Position numbers and translations under genes: made by a program | Notes under the pieces: generated by a model | What the model was told of the DNA's origin: nothing | Databases searched by the model: none | What the model saw: only the letters and a program-made list of their open reading frames with translations | Part shown: positions 16,487 through 25,750 of the stretch, one piece after another | Position numbering within the stretch: position 1 is the stretch's first letter | Layout of the letters: each line of letters begins with the position of its first letter | Assembly (NCBI GenBank): GCA_028707695.1 | Contig: JAQWAL010000005.1 | Coordinates: 1 to 64,000 of the forward strand | Length of the DNA stretch: 64,000 nt | Reading direction: 5' to 3' | DNA from: Bacteroidales bacterium | GTDB taxonomy: Bacteria; Bacteroidota; Bacteroidia; Bacteroidales; UBA932

Positions 16487-18631
16487 ATGCAAATGAATAA
16501 GGAAAACGAATCATTTTACAGGGAACTCCTGGACGACTTTGTTATTGAGTCTGCCGAACACTTTGACAGCATTGTCCAAGGTGTGCACGATCTTGTCCCT
16601 GGAAACGGTGATTCCAATCCCACCCTTTTGGAAACTTTGTTCCGCAACACCCATAGCCTTAAAGGTGCTGCCAGGGCAATGAACTTCAAACAGATAGAAA
16701 AGGCCTGTTCTGCATTGGAAAATATTTTTGGAAAAATAAGGTCCAATGAGATTCCACTTACAAACACACTTATAAAGGAAATACAAAACTATACCAAGCT
16801 AATAAAAGAGCTTGTGGGGAATGTTACCAGCAAAGAGAACCCTGTATCCGATTCACGTATAGTGCGGGAAATCAGGAATCTGGAGAATACCGCATTGAAT
16901 CCGGCAACCACAGGAACAGAACAGGTGACCCAGCAAAAAAAGAGTAAAACCGACAAGGAAACAGAGCCCCTTGAGACACCAAACACACAGAATAGTGGTT
17001 CTGACAGTGCTTATGTAAGGATACCCACAGAGCACCTGGCAATGATCCTGCAACAATCGGAAAACTTCATTGCCATAAAAAACACACTTGGCCATTACAA
17101 GAAAGAGATTGATGAGATATACCGTAAATATCCCGAAATCAACATATATGAATTGTTAAGGGATATCTCTTCATTCGAAAACATTGTATCCCGTATGACA
17201 GTTGAGCTGACAAACAGCATTCGGGAAACATTGCTCTCCCGTTTTGGAAATTTTTTCAGGCTGTTGGAAAGGATGGTAAAGGAGATAGCAGAAGAACATG
17301 GCAAGGAGGTGGATTTCAAAACGGAGGGTTCCGGAATAGAGATTGACCGAAGGATACTGGAAGAGCTCAAGGACCCCATGATACACATCATGCGCAACTG
17401 CATAGACCATGGGATAGAGGAATCCGCTTCAAGGTTGTCAAAAGGTAAACCGGCAAAAGGTACCATTACCCTGAAAGTGGAAAAACTGACCAACCGTAAT
17501 TTGGTAATTGTCATAGAAGATGATGGCTCAGGCATAGACCGGGAGAAGGTAAAGAACTCTGCAATCAAAAACGGGCTGCTGACAGAACAGGAGGCAAAGG
17601 ATCTAAGCGGACACCAAATAGACGACCTCATATTTGCCTCTGGCGTCACCTCCAAGAAATTTGTAACCGATATTTCGGGCAGAGGGTTGGGAATGTCCAT
17701 TGTTGCCGACAAGATTGCAAGGCTGGACGGGGTGATCCTTACAGAATCGGAAAAAAATTCCGGAACAAGGTTTACAATAACCCTTCCACAAACCATTGCA
17801 ACCTTCAAAGGAATCCTGGTAAAATGCGGTAAACAACAATTGATGATTCCGTCCAAATTCGTAACCGGTGCCAAAAGGGTCAAAAAATCTGATATTGCAT
17901 CATTGGGGAACGGATACGCAATAAGGGTTGGCAAAGGGCCGTCCATTGGAATTGTAAAGCTATGTGACATCATGTCAATACCACAAGCCAATCAATATGG
18001 AAAAACAGAGCAATCCCTCAATATCCTTTTCATATCGCGCAAAGAGAGTACCTTTGCATACATCGTAGATGAAATTTTCCAGGAATACGAAGGCATTATT
18101 CAGGGTACAGGCCAGCAATTACAATATACAAAAAACATAGAGGGTGTGACCTTGATCAAGAACGGGGTTGTGGTTCCTGTTGTGAATGTAAAAGAGCTTT
18201 TGCAAAACACAAAAAACGCACCAACCTCCATAAAAGGGAATGTTGCTTCCGGCCAAGAATCCCAAACAAGCGGCAAGGTACTTATTGCCGAGGACTCCAT
18301 AACCATACGGTCAATGTTACGTAATATTGTAGAAAATGCTGGTTATGAAGTAATAACAGCAGTAGATGGACGAGACGCATACAACAAAGTCAAATCGGAA
18401 CAATTCGATGTTGTTGTGTCTGACATAGAGATGCCAAACATGAATGGGTTCGAACTTACCAGGAACATAAAAGAGAACCCGGCCACAGAAGAGATTCCCG
18501 TGATCCTTGTCACAGCACTCGAAAGCCAGTCCGACATGAAAAAAGGGATGGATGCAGGAGCAGATGCCTATATTGTGAAAAGTAGTTTTGAAAAGAGCAA
18601 CCTTGTGGAAACAATCAAAAGGTTCATCTAA
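16487..18631 (+). CDS. cheA: hybrid CheA histidine kinase with C-terminal receiver (WspE-like)
   Basis: Chemosensory kinase of 714 residues. Domains in order: Hpt (about 5-115) with phospho-accepting His56 in NTHSLKGAARAM; a variable linker to about 170; dimerisation helices (about 175-260); HATPase_c (about 270-440) with MRNCIDHGIEE (N box), EDDGSGID (G1) and SGRGLGMSIV (G2); a CheW-like regulatory domain (about 445-580); and a receiver domain (about 595-714) with acceptor Asp646 in VVSDIEMPNMNG. The CheA-REC fusion is typical of Wsp/Frz/Pil-type systems. Presumably the fused receiver is a phosphate sink or the route to downstream partners. Start follows the MCP stop immediately; an in-frame ATG 6 bases later is equally possible. 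Confidence 0.96.
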   Translation: MQMNKENESFYRELLDDFVIESAEHFDSIVQGVHDLVPGNGDSNPTLLETLFRNTHSLKGAARAMNFKQIEKACSALENIFGKIRSNEIPLTNTLIKEIQNYTKLIKELVGNVTSKENPVSDSRIVREIRNLENTALNPATTGTEQVTQQKKSKTDKETEPLETPNTQNSGSDSAYVRIPTEHLAMILQQSENFIAIKNTLGHYKKEIDEIYRKYPEINIYELLRDISSFENIVSRMTVELTNSIRETLLSRFGNFFRLLERMVKEIAEEHGKEVDFKTEGSGIEIDRRILEELKDPMIHIMRNCIDHGIEESASRLSKGKPAKGTITLKVEKLTNRNLVIVIEDDGSGIDREKVKNSAIKNGLLTEQEAKDLSGHQIDDLIFASGVTSKKFVTDISGRGLGMSIVADKIARLDGVILTESEKNSGTRFTITLPQTIATFKGILVKCGKQQLMIPSKFVTGAKRVKKSDIASLGNGYAIRVGKGPSIGIVKLCDIMSIPQANQYGKTEQSLNILFISRKESTFAYIVDEIFQEYEGIIQGTGQQLQYTKNIEGVTLIKNGVVVPVVNVKELLQNTKNAPTSIKGNVASGQESQTSGKVLIAEDSITIRSMLRNIVENAGYEVITAVDGRDAYNKVKSEQFDVVVSDIEMPNMNGFELTRNIKENPATEEIPVILVTALESQSDMKKGMDAGADAYIVKSSFEKSNLVETIKRFI

Positions 18632-19699
18632 ATGCCAATTGCAAATAATCATAAGATCAAGGTTTTGATTGCAGATGACTCTGCACTGGTCAGGAGATTG
18701 CTTTCAGAAATCCTCTCTGCAGATCCTTCTTTTGAAATAATTGCCCATGCATCAAACGGAGAAGAGGCTATAAAGAATGCCAAAGTATTCAAACCAGATA
18801 TCATCAGCATGGATATGATTATGCCTGTGATGGATGGTTTGGAGGCAACCAAAGAAATAATGCAAAACCTTCCCATCCCAATTGTGATTGTGAGTTCAAT
18901 CTACAAAGATCAAGATAAAATTTTAGCCATAAAAGAGTTGGAAGCCGGCGCCCTAGCTGTGATTCCCAAACCCGAAGGGCCCTCCCATCCTGATTTTGCA
19001 GAGACTTCAATTAAATACCGCAACTTGCTCAAGATCATGTCCGAGGTAAAAGTAATAAAACGCAAACCAAAAGCCAGGATACAAGAAGGAAAATGCACAC
19101 CACAAAACAAAAGATGTTGCAACCTGGAAAAGATCTCACTTGTTGCAATAGGGGCATCTGCCGGAGGGCCTGAGGCCATAAGGATCATACTTCAACATCT
19201 GCAGCATCCTGTAAAGGTTCCGGTTGTAATAGTGCAACACATAGATCCTCATTTTACAGAAAGTTATTCATCATGGCTGGATAGCTCATGTAGCAGCAGA
19301 GTCAAGGTAGCCCAAGAGGGAGAAATACTTACCCCCGGTACAATCTACATTGCACCCGGCAAAAGGCATTTGGAAATCACTTCATACAAAAGCATAAAAC
19401 TTGGCGAAGAATCAAAAGAGGCAGGATGGAATGGTCATATCCCGTCTATAGATGTTTTTTTTGGAAGTATAAGTAAAAGCTTGGCAAACGAGACCCTCTC
19501 TGTCCTTCTTTCTGGAATGGGTAAGGATGGGGCAAACGGCCTTCTTAAGCTAAAGTCAAGCGGGTCATATACACTCATCCAGGAGAAAAGCACATGCCTT
19601 ATATACGGAATGCCAGGTGAAGCAGAAAATCTGGGAGCTGCATGCAAAAGTTTGTCTCCAATAGAAATTGCAATGGAAATCAATAACTTAATCAAATAA
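18632..19699 (+). CDS. cheB: CheB protein-glutamate methylesterase/deamidase (WspF-like)
   Basis: Response regulator that removes methyl groups from the receptor, giving adaptation feedback. The 355 residues comprise an N-terminal receiver (about 8-125, Asp61 in SMDMIMPVMDG, and IPKPEGP near the end) and a C-terminal methylesterase (about 165-352). The catalytic triad is recognisable: Ser of AIGASAGGPEA, His of VIVQHIDPHFTE and Asp of LLSGMGKDGANG. The ATG directly abuts the cheA stop. With cheR in the same operon, a complete methylation-based adaptation loop is encoded. Confidence 0.96.
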   Translation: MPIANNHKIKVLIADDSALVRRLLSEILSADPSFEIIAHASNGEEAIKNAKVFKPDIISMDMIMPVMDGLEATKEIMQNLPIPIVIVSSIYKDQDKILAIKELEAGALAVIPKPEGPSHPDFAETSIKYRNLLKIMSEVKVIKRKPKARIQEGKCTPQNKRCCNLEKISLVAIGASAGGPEAIRIILQHLQHPVKVPVVIVQHIDPHFTESYSSWLDSSCSSRVKVAQEGEILTPGTIYIAPGKRHLEITSYKSIKLGEESKEAGWNGHIPSIDVFFGSISKSLANETLSVLLSGMGKDGANGLLKLKSSGSYTLIQEKSTCLIYGMPGEAENLGAACKSLSPIEIAMEINNLIK

Positions 19700-19706
19700 T
19701 TAGGCA

Positions 19707-20960
19707 ATGGAAAAAGAAAAACATCAAGGTTACATAATGGCTTTGGAAGACTCATTGGTACAAGCCAAAAGACTTGAGTACTTCTTTAGGAAAAACCATC
19801 TAGATTATAAGATTTTTGCAACTGCCGAAGAGGCGTTGGAACAGGTCCTGGAAGAGATTCCCCTATTGATTATCAGTGATATCATAATGCCGGGCATGGA
19901 TGGTTACCAATTTTGCAAAAAAGTCAAAAGCAACCCCCTTACCAATAATGTACCTGTAATATTGCTGACATCCCTGCAAGATCCCAATGATATAATAAGA
20001 GGGCTCCAGGCTGGTGCCAACAACTTCATAACCAAACCATACGACGAAACCTACCTACTTTCAAGAATAGAACAACTATTGGATAACAAAAGGTATTCCG
20101 CAGTTGGTGAATGCGATACTGGATGTGACCCTATTTCCCTCAAATACAGGGGAGAAGAATTCTCGATTACCTCGGGGAGGAAACAGATACTGGATTTGCT
20201 GCTCTCGGTATACGATACGGCAATTCAGCGTAACGAAGAACTAATAGAAATCAAAGAGAGGCTGGAATCTACAAACAAAGAGCTGACCCAGGCCAACGAA
20301 GACCTGGACGCCTTTGCCAGGACTGTCTCACATGACCTTAAATCTCCTTTGACCGTGATCCTGGGTTTTTCCAGTGCAATCCTGGACAATGCCCAAAGCA
20401 ATGTTTCCCAAGAAGAGAAAAGCTATATAGAATTCATGAGGGAATCGGCCCTTGAAATGAACCAGCTAATCAAAGACCTTCTTTCATTTTCGCAATCAGG
20501 AAGGATAAATCTTGAAAAGGAAGAGGTTGATTTGTCCCAAATTGCAAATGACATGATAGATAGCATACTTTTGAGGTTCCCTGGAACCTCACCCCAAATC
20601 ACAATAGAACCAAACATGAAGGTCTTTGCAGACCCCCGGATGATGCGGGTTGTCCTTGACAACCTTTTGGGGAATGCAGTGAAATACAGCTCAAAAAACT
20701 CTTCGCCCCAAATCACTTTTGCCAAAAGGGAATATTATGGTAAAGAGTTGTTTTATGTAAAAGACAACGGAGTGGGTTTTGACATGTCCAAAGCAGACAA
20801 GCTTTTCCAACCATTTGTAAGACTCCATTCGCAATCGGACTATTCAGGAACAGGAGTAGGGCTATCCACTGTCAAAAGGATAATTGATAAACATTCTGGA
20901 GAAATCTGGGCAGAATCGGAGCCCGGCAAAGGAACAGAATTCCTTTTTTTCCTGGGTTGA
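19707..20960 (+). CDS. receiver-histidine kinase, probable output of the Wsp-like system
   Basis: Soluble 417-residue protein in the position where wspR lies in the Wsp cluster. Domains: receiver (about 5-130; Asp58 in LIISDIIMPGMDG, Lys of ITKPYDE), a linker and coiled coil (about 165-200), HisKA with His209 in TVSHDLKSPLTVILGF, and HATPase_c (about 290-417) with LLGNAVKYSS, KDNGVGFD and GTGVGLSTVKRII. There is no membrane segment. The likely scheme is CheA-REC phosphorylating this receiver, which would in turn control its own kinase domain and an unlinked regulator; that is inference. The start at 19707 is 7 bases after cheB; an ATG at 19737 (MALEDSL) is possible and still keeps the receiver. 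Confidence 0.93.
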   Translation: MEKEKHQGYIMALEDSLVQAKRLEYFFRKNHLDYKIFATAEEALEQVLEEIPLLIISDIIMPGMDGYQFCKKVKSNPLTNNVPVILLTSLQDPNDIIRGLQAGANNFITKPYDETYLLSRIEQLLDNKRYSAVGECDTGCDPISLKYRGEEFSITSGRKQILDLLLSVYDTAIQRNEELIEIKERLESTNKELTQANEDLDAFARTVSHDLKSPLTVILGFSSAILDNAQSNVSQEEKSYIEFMRESALEMNQLIKDLLSFSQSGRINLEKEEVDLSQIANDMIDSILLRFPGTSPQITIEPNMKVFADPRMMRVVLDNLLGNAVKYSSKNSSPQITFAKREYYGKELFYVKDNGVGFDMSKADKLFQPFVRLHSQSDYSGTGVGLSTVKRIIDKHSGEIWAESEPGKGTEFLFFLG

Positions 20961-20977
20961 TGTAGAATTGTAAGAAT

Positions 20978-21754
20978 ATGACAAAAAAATACAAGATAGG
21001 ATTGGCACTCTCCGGAGGAGGTGTAAAAGGGCTAGCACATGCCGGAGCCCTTAAAGCAATGGAAGAAAATGGCATAAAACCCGATATCATTTCGGGAACC
21101 AGTGCTGGAGCTATTGCAGGAGCACTTTACTCTGCAGGTAACTCTCCTGACCAAATAAAGGAACTGTTCAAAAAGAAAGACTTCAATGACTTTGTTGAGT
21201 TTGTCCTGCCAAAAAGCGGGCTTTTTGCAACATCCGGGTTCACAAAATTCCTCGAGGATAATGTAGGATACAAGAACCTCCAAGACTTGCCTATCCCTCT
21301 GTTGGTAACAGCCACAAACCTGGACAAAGGAGAGAGTGTTCTCTTTTCAAAAGGGAACCTTGCCCAGATAGTAATGGCATCTGCCTGTATTCCCGTAATA
21401 TTCACTCCCGTGGAAATCAACAAAGAGAAATATGTAGACGGGGGTATTTTCAAAAACTTCCCGGTGTCCCCATTGAAAGATCTGTGTGACAATATAGTGG
21501 GAGTCAATGCAAGCCCGTTGGTGACAGAAAAATATTCAAACAACATAGTTAGTATAGCAGAGCGTAGTTACCACTTTATGTTCAGGGCAAATACACTGGA
21601 AGACAAAAAGTTATGTGACATACTGATTGAGGTGGAAAGTGTAATGCAGTACAAAACATTCGACCTTAAGAAAGTGGACATAATATTTGAGCAAGGATAC
21701 CTTTCAGCAAAAAAAGCATTGGAAAACAACAAGGTCTTGCCAACAAAAAGCTGA
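20978..21754 (+). CDS. patatin-like phospholipase (RssA/NTE type)
   Basis: A 258-residue cytosolic patatin-fold serine hydrolase. The oxyanion-hole sequence LSGGGVKGLAHAGAL (about 11-25), the nucleophile elbow ISGTSAGAIAGAL (about 39-51, Ser in GTSAG) and the catalytic Asp in YVDGGIFKNFP (about 151-161) are all intact. It has no signal peptide, unlike secreted patatin toxins, and probably acts on membrane lipids or lysophospholipids. It follows the REC-kinase by 17 bases and may be the last or next-to-last gene of the chemosensory transcript, making it a candidate effector or simply a neighbour. Confidence 0.93.
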   Translation: MTKKYKIGLALSGGGVKGLAHAGALKAMEENGIKPDIISGTSAGAIAGALYSAGNSPDQIKELFKKKDFNDFVEFVLPKSGLFATSGFTKFLEDNVGYKNLQDLPIPLLVTATNLDKGESVLFSKGNLAQIVMASACIPVIFTPVEINKEKYVDGGIFKNFPVSPLKDLCDNIVGVNASPLVTEKYSNNIVSIAERSYHFMFRANTLEDKKLCDILIEVESVMQYKTFDLKKVDIIFEQGYLSAKKALENNKVLPTKS

Positions 21755-21803
21755 ATACGTTGTTTATATACAAAAGAACTATAAACCAATAAAAACAAAT
21801 AAC

Positions 21804-21995
21804 ATGAACGGTGATACAATTATTTGCAATTGCAACGAAGTTTATAAAAACGAAATAATCAAAGCTATAGAAGAGAAAGGCTGCAAAACGGTAGAAGATG
21901 TGGGCGAAGCAACTGGCGCAGGCACAATTTGCGGGGGATGTATTGATGACATCCAGGAAATCCTGGACCAGTATGCCGGCTCAAAAAAAGAGTAA
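21804..21995 (+). CDS. BFD-like [2Fe-2S]-binding protein
   Basis: A 63-residue protein with the BFD pattern C-x-C-x32-C-x2-C: Cys8 and Cys10 in IICNCNEV, Cys43 and Cys46 in GTICGGC. Such domains bind a [2Fe-2S] cluster and work as small electron-transfer or bacterioferritin-associated modules. The start at 21804 is preferred over an upstream in-frame ATG at 21687, which would overlap the patatin gene by 68 bases and add a non-conserved tail. It ends before a strong shared terminator. Its partner is unknown; no bacterioferritin gene is in the window. Confidence 0.88.
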   Translation: MNGDTIICNCNEVYKNEIIKAIEEKGCKTVEDVGEATGAGTICGGCIDDIQEILDQYAGSKKE

Positions 21996-22009
21996 TCGAA
22001 TACGGGAAT

Positions 22010-22045
22010 AAAAGAGGGTGACTAAAATAAAAGTCACCCTCTTTT
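22010..22045. terminator. bidirectional terminator
   Basis: AAAAGAGGGTGACT (22010-22023) and AGTCACCCTCTTTT (22032-22045) form a perfect 14-bp stem with an eight-base loop, followed by TTT. It lies between the converging BFD-like gene and the S9 peptidase gene and can serve both. Confidence 0.85.
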
Positions 22046-22050
22046 TTCAT

Positions 22051-24483
22051 TTAGTCCTTCAGATGTTTTTCCAGGAACCTGTCTTGTTCCCACAGCAAAT
22101 GGAGAATATTCTCTTTGGCTGCATAACCATGACTCTCCATAGGAAGGATAACCATCCTGGCAGGCGCTCCAAGTCCTTTCAATGCCTGGAAATAACGCTC
22201 TGTCTGCATAGTGAATGTACCTGAATTGTTGTCCGCCTCCCCGTGAATCAAAAGCAAAGGTAGTTTCATCTTTTCTGCATTCATAAATGGAGACATCCTA
22301 TTGTAAATATCCGGAGCCTCCCAATAGTTCCGTCTTTCATTCTGGAAACCAAAGGGTGTCAAAGTCCTGTTGTAGGCACCGCTCCTAGCTATGCCACAAG
22401 CAAAAAGATTACTGTGGGTCAAAAGGTTGGCTGTCATAAAAGCCCCATATGAATGTCCCCCTGCAGCAACTTTATTCCTGTCTATGTAACCCAGCGAATC
22501 CACTGCATCAATTGCTGCCTTAGCGTTCATTATCAACTGTTCCACAAAAGAATCGTTTGGTTCTGTATCACCTTCACCCACAATCGGGAAGGCAGCATCC
22601 TGCAAAACTGCATAACCACGTGTAACCCAGTAGACAAATGATCCGTAAGATGGCATTGTGAATTGGTTAGGGTTTTGTGTTACCTGGCTTGCTGCAGCTG
22701 CATCTTTGTACTCCCTTGGGTAGGCCCATAAAAGCATTGGAACCCTCTCTTTCTTTTCCATGTCGTAACCAACCGGCAAATAAAGTGTCCCTGACAACTC
22801 TATACCATCTTCCCTCTTGTACCTTATGACCTCTTTATGTACAGAAGACAAAACCTTGAACGGATTGTCAAAATCTGTCAATTGCAAAAGGTTGTTCCGT
22901 TTACGTTTCAAATTCCTCATGTATAAATTGGGATACTCAGTCTGCGACTGGATCCTGACCAACATATTACCATTTGCAATATCGGTTATTGACTCTATAT
23001 CCTCTTTTTTGTCTTTGTAAGGACTCTGGTACACACGCTCTTTTTCTAGCGTTACCAGGTTCATCTTGTCTACGAAAGGAAACTGACCTTGCGGAGTGAA
23101 ACCTTGCCCGACAAGATAGATATGATCCTTTACAATCATCATGACATGCCTGTCGTATTGGTTTTTCACAGTTGCAATCTGTCCCGGGTCAGAATAGAGG
23201 TCTTCGGTATTCCTGTCATCTACCAAAACCAATTTCGCAGAGGGGTCAGAAGGGTTGAACAAGTAAGTTTTGGCATTGGATGCCTCCCGTTTCCTGTCTG
23301 AGATGATTGCATGGTTATCGTCACCCCATGTTACACCGGCAAATCTTTGAGGAGTCTTGACCATAGATTCAGGAGGGTTTACAAAGGGCGCATCCCATTG
23401 GAAAAGTTCATCCCTGAATTGGGCCTCCTTCTCTCCGTCTCCACCATCAATGGCTTCCACAAAATATAGGGTAGCAGCCTTGTCACTCCTCCAGTACATG
23501 GCCCTTCGGCCTAACCTTGTACTGGAATACCCCCTTGGAGAATACTCTTGCAAAGGAACTTCATTTACCTTTCCAATCATCTCCCCGTCAAAATTGTAAA
23601 CCACGCTTTTTTGAGCAAAACGGTTCATTGGAACAACATATGAATAGGGTTTTTCAATGGTAGTGACCATCACATAATTCCCGTCAGGAGACACCGACTC
23701 GCCGGCATAAAGTGCAGCATCCAACAATTTGGATGAGTTCCCGTTAATATCACAAATATGAAGTTCGGACATTATCAACGTCTCAAAATTTTGTTCGTCA
23801 GTACGATTCTTGAGAAGGTCCTGGTAAGTCCTGTTTTGCGACTCTTTTCCATCGCTCTCAGAGACAATGGGGCCTTTTGGAATGGCAAGTGTCTGGTCAA
23901 TCAATTCGGGACGGTTCAAAGGGAGCATCCTTACCAACAAAGACTTCCCATCTTTCAACCAGCTGTATGGGTTTCCAAGGTTTGCATTCAAATTTGCCCC
24001 CGAAATCCTTTTTGCAGTGGCTTGCTCAATATCCAGTACCCATAATTCAACTCCGGTATCTGTAGTATGAGTGAAAGCCATCATTTTTTCGTCGGGTGAA
24101 AACCTCAGATATGCCAATTTTGGATTTTCCGGAAGACCCTTTACCTGAACCTCCTCCAATGCATCAACCCACTTTACTTTCAAATTGTTGTAATACCTTA
24201 CACTAGTTTCGATATTGGTCTTTGGATTAATCCTTAAACCCGCAAGTCTCATTTCCGGCTGGTTTAATTGATCCAATGACATGTAGTTATCTCTGTAATA
24301 AAATACCATTACCTTGTTACGGGAGTCCGTGGCAACTTGTGGTGCCCTTTCAAAATCCAGCATCTCCAGTATCTCCTTTGGAGGCTTTTGGTAATCAAGC
24401 TTTTCCTGTCCGCTAATTTTTTCTCCGAAAATAAAGAGAGAGGACAAAAATATAAGGTACAGTTTAATGGTTTTGATTTTCAT
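22051..24483 (-). CDS. exported S9D (glutamyl endopeptidase-like) prolyl-oligopeptidase-family peptidase
   Basis: An 810-residue exported serine peptidase. The N-terminus (KLYLIFLSSLFIFGEKISG) is a signal peptide. Residues about 40-560 are a beta-propeller that would restrict access to small peptides; the rest is an alpha/beta hydrolase with nucleophile Ser678 in GGHSYGAFM, Asp in HGEADNNSG and His in MESHGYAAK. The block LLWAYPREYKDAAAASQV is characteristic of the S9D group that includes plant chloroplast glutamyl endopeptidase. Likely role: trimming of peptides in the periplasm, suiting an amino-acid fermenter. It follows the histidine kinase gene by 27 bases, and the two are probably cotranscribed. 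Confidence 0.92.
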   Translation of the reverse strand: MKIKTIKLYLIFLSSLFIFGEKISGQEKLDYQKPPKEILEMLDFERAPQVATDSRNKVMVFYYRDNYMSLDQLNQPEMRLAGLRINPKTNIETSVRYYNNLKVKWVDALEEVQVKGLPENPKLAYLRFSPDEKMMAFTHTTDTGVELWVLDIEQATAKRISGANLNANLGNPYSWLKDGKSLLVRMLPLNRPELIDQTLAIPKGPIVSESDGKESQNRTYQDLLKNRTDEQNFETLIMSELHICDINGNSSKLLDAALYAGESVSPDGNYVMVTTIEKPYSYVVPMNRFAQKSVVYNFDGEMIGKVNEVPLQEYSPRGYSSTRLGRRAMYWRSDKAATLYFVEAIDGGDGEKEAQFRDELFQWDAPFVNPPESMVKTPQRFAGVTWGDDNHAIISDRKREASNAKTYLFNPSDPSAKLVLVDDRNTEDLYSDPGQIATVKNQYDRHVMMIVKDHIYLVGQGFTPQGQFPFVDKMNLVTLEKERVYQSPYKDKKEDIESITDIANGNMLVRIQSQTEYPNLYMRNLKRKRNNLLQLTDFDNPFKVLSSVHKEVIRYKREDGIELSGTLYLPVGYDMEKKERVPMLLWAYPREYKDAAAASQVTQNPNQFTMPSYGSFVYWVTRGYAVLQDAAFPIVGEGDTEPNDSFVEQLIMNAKAAIDAVDSLGYIDRNKVAAGGHSYGAFMTANLLTHSNLFACGIARSGAYNRTLTPFGFQNERRNYWEAPDIYNRMSPFMNAEKMKLPLLLIHGEADNNSGTFTMQTERYFQALKGLGAPARMVILPMESHGYAAKENILHLLWEQDRFLEKHLKD

Positions 24484-24510
24484 GTATGATAAGTTTTAGT
24501 TAGTATTTCA

Positions 24511-25686
24511 TTATTTTAAAGGAATAACGGGTATTACAACCCGGAACCGTGCTCCTTGGCCAGTATTACCCAGGAAAAGGAGATCCCCACCCAAAAGCCT
24601 GGAACAAGCACGTGAAATATAAAGACCAAGACCTGCTCCCCTTGTCCTTGTGTTAACAGGGACATCCGCCCTGTAAAAACTATTGAAAATGTTTGCCTCT
24701 GCCTCATCGGACAAACCTTTGCCATGGTCACTGATATCAAAGATCATACTAGAGCACTCTTTATCAATGGAAACATCCAGTTGCACAATTCCTTCTTCGG
24801 TAAACCTAAATGCATTGTCCAACAACCGCATTACAACATCATTCACAAAATCCCGGTCTGTGAACATCACAACATCCTTGCAACTAACATCCTCCACACC
24901 GGTAACCACAAAATTATCCTTACCGGACAATCTGGCCTTATTCAATGCTGACGCACTTACCTCATGACACAACTCACCTGCTGTAACCTTGGACAAATGG
25001 GGTTTCAATTGGTTGGTCTCTATCTTGGAGGCCAGCACAATGTCTTCTACCAAACCAAGCAGAGCCTTGTTGCTTTTATGGATTATCTCCACGCAATCTT
25101 GTTTGTCTTCTGCACTCAACCCATCTTGGCTCAGGATTTCCGTAAATCCCATGATTGCATTCACTGGGGTCCTGATTTCATGGGAAAGGTTTGAAAGGAA
25201 AAGTGACTTTAATTTTAAGGCCTCCTCCCTCTTTTTATTTGCTTCCACCAACTTTCTGTTGGCTTCCAGCAGGTTCTCCACAGCATCAATACGGTCAGTG
25301 ATATCTACCACATAACCATCCAGGTACAACAATTCTCCGGTAACAGTATTGTAAACACCCCTTCCCTGCTCCCAAACCCACCTTACATAGCCATCTTTCC
25401 TCCTTATCTTGTACTCCTCTGTCAAAACCTCCTTTTTGGCAATAACTTCCTTCCAACGTTCATGAAGATACTTCCTGTAAGGTTCCAGTATAACATGGTC
25501 ATAAGAAACAACCTTATTACCTATCAACTCTTCTGGTTTGTAACCAGTAATCTTCTCGCTCTGCTCACTTATGAACATCATTGTCCAGTTCTGGTCATTG
25601 CGGCACCTGTATACAAATCCGGGCAGGTTGTCAATCATCCTTTCCAATGTATCACGAATCCTCTCCGGTCTGAAAATATCTTCCAT
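24511..25686 (-). CDS. PAS-domain sensor histidine kinase
   Basis: Cytoplasmic 391-residue sensor kinase without membrane segments. A PAS_3-type domain with PAC tail spans about 15-130 (LPGFVYRCRND, FISEQSEKITGY, RRKDGYVRWVWEQGRGVY, YVVDITDRIDA). A coiled coil leads to HisKA with SNLSHEIRTPVNAI (about 168-181) and HATPase_c (about 280-391) with LLDNAFRFTEEG, DHGKGLSDE and GAGLGLYIS. No receiver domain and no partner regulator is adjacent. It has its own promoter, whose -33 element lies in a palindrome at 25739-25750. The signal is unknown. Confidence 0.93.
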   Translation of the reverse strand: MEDIFRPERIRDTLERMIDNLPGFVYRCRNDQNWTMMFISEQSEKITGYKPEELIGNKVVSYDHVILEPYRKYLHERWKEVIAKKEVLTEEYKIRRKDGYVRWVWEQGRGVYNTVTGELLYLDGYVVDITDRIDAVENLLEANRKLVEANKKREEALKLKSLFLSNLSHEIRTPVNAIMGFTEILSQDGLSAEDKQDCVEIIHKSNKALLGLVEDIVLASKIETNQLKPHLSKVTAGELCHEVSASALNKARLSGKDNFVVTGVEDVSCKDVVMFTDRDFVNDVVMRLLDNAFRFTEEGIVQLDVSIDKECSSMIFDISDHGKGLSDEAEANIFNSFYRADVPVNTRTRGAGLGLYISRACSRLLGGDLLFLGNTGQGARFRVVIPVIPLK

Positions 25687-25722
25687 TTAGGCTCAACTAT
25701 AAAAACCAAATCAATCTTTATA

Positions 25723-25750
25723 CAAAGATAAAAAAGATTTGTAGCTACAA
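25723..25750 (-). promoter_or_regulatory. promoter of the PAS histidine kinase gene
   Basis: On the minus strand TTG (25750-25748) precedes TATCTTTG (25730-25723) by 17 bases, a reasonable -33/-7 pair with the -7 fully matching TAnnTTTG. The ATG at 25686 gives a leader of about 30 bases. Confidence 0.5.

Noticed and set aside
17095..17991. 298-residue minus-strand frame opposite cheA
   Set aside because: Serine/isoleucine-rich shadow within the HATPase and CheW-like domains; no independent signal.
12614..19699. Flagellar chemotaxis cluster
   Set aside because: TPR-tailed CheR, two CheW proteins and CheA-REC without CheY, CheZ or flagellar genes fit an alternative chemosensory system instead.
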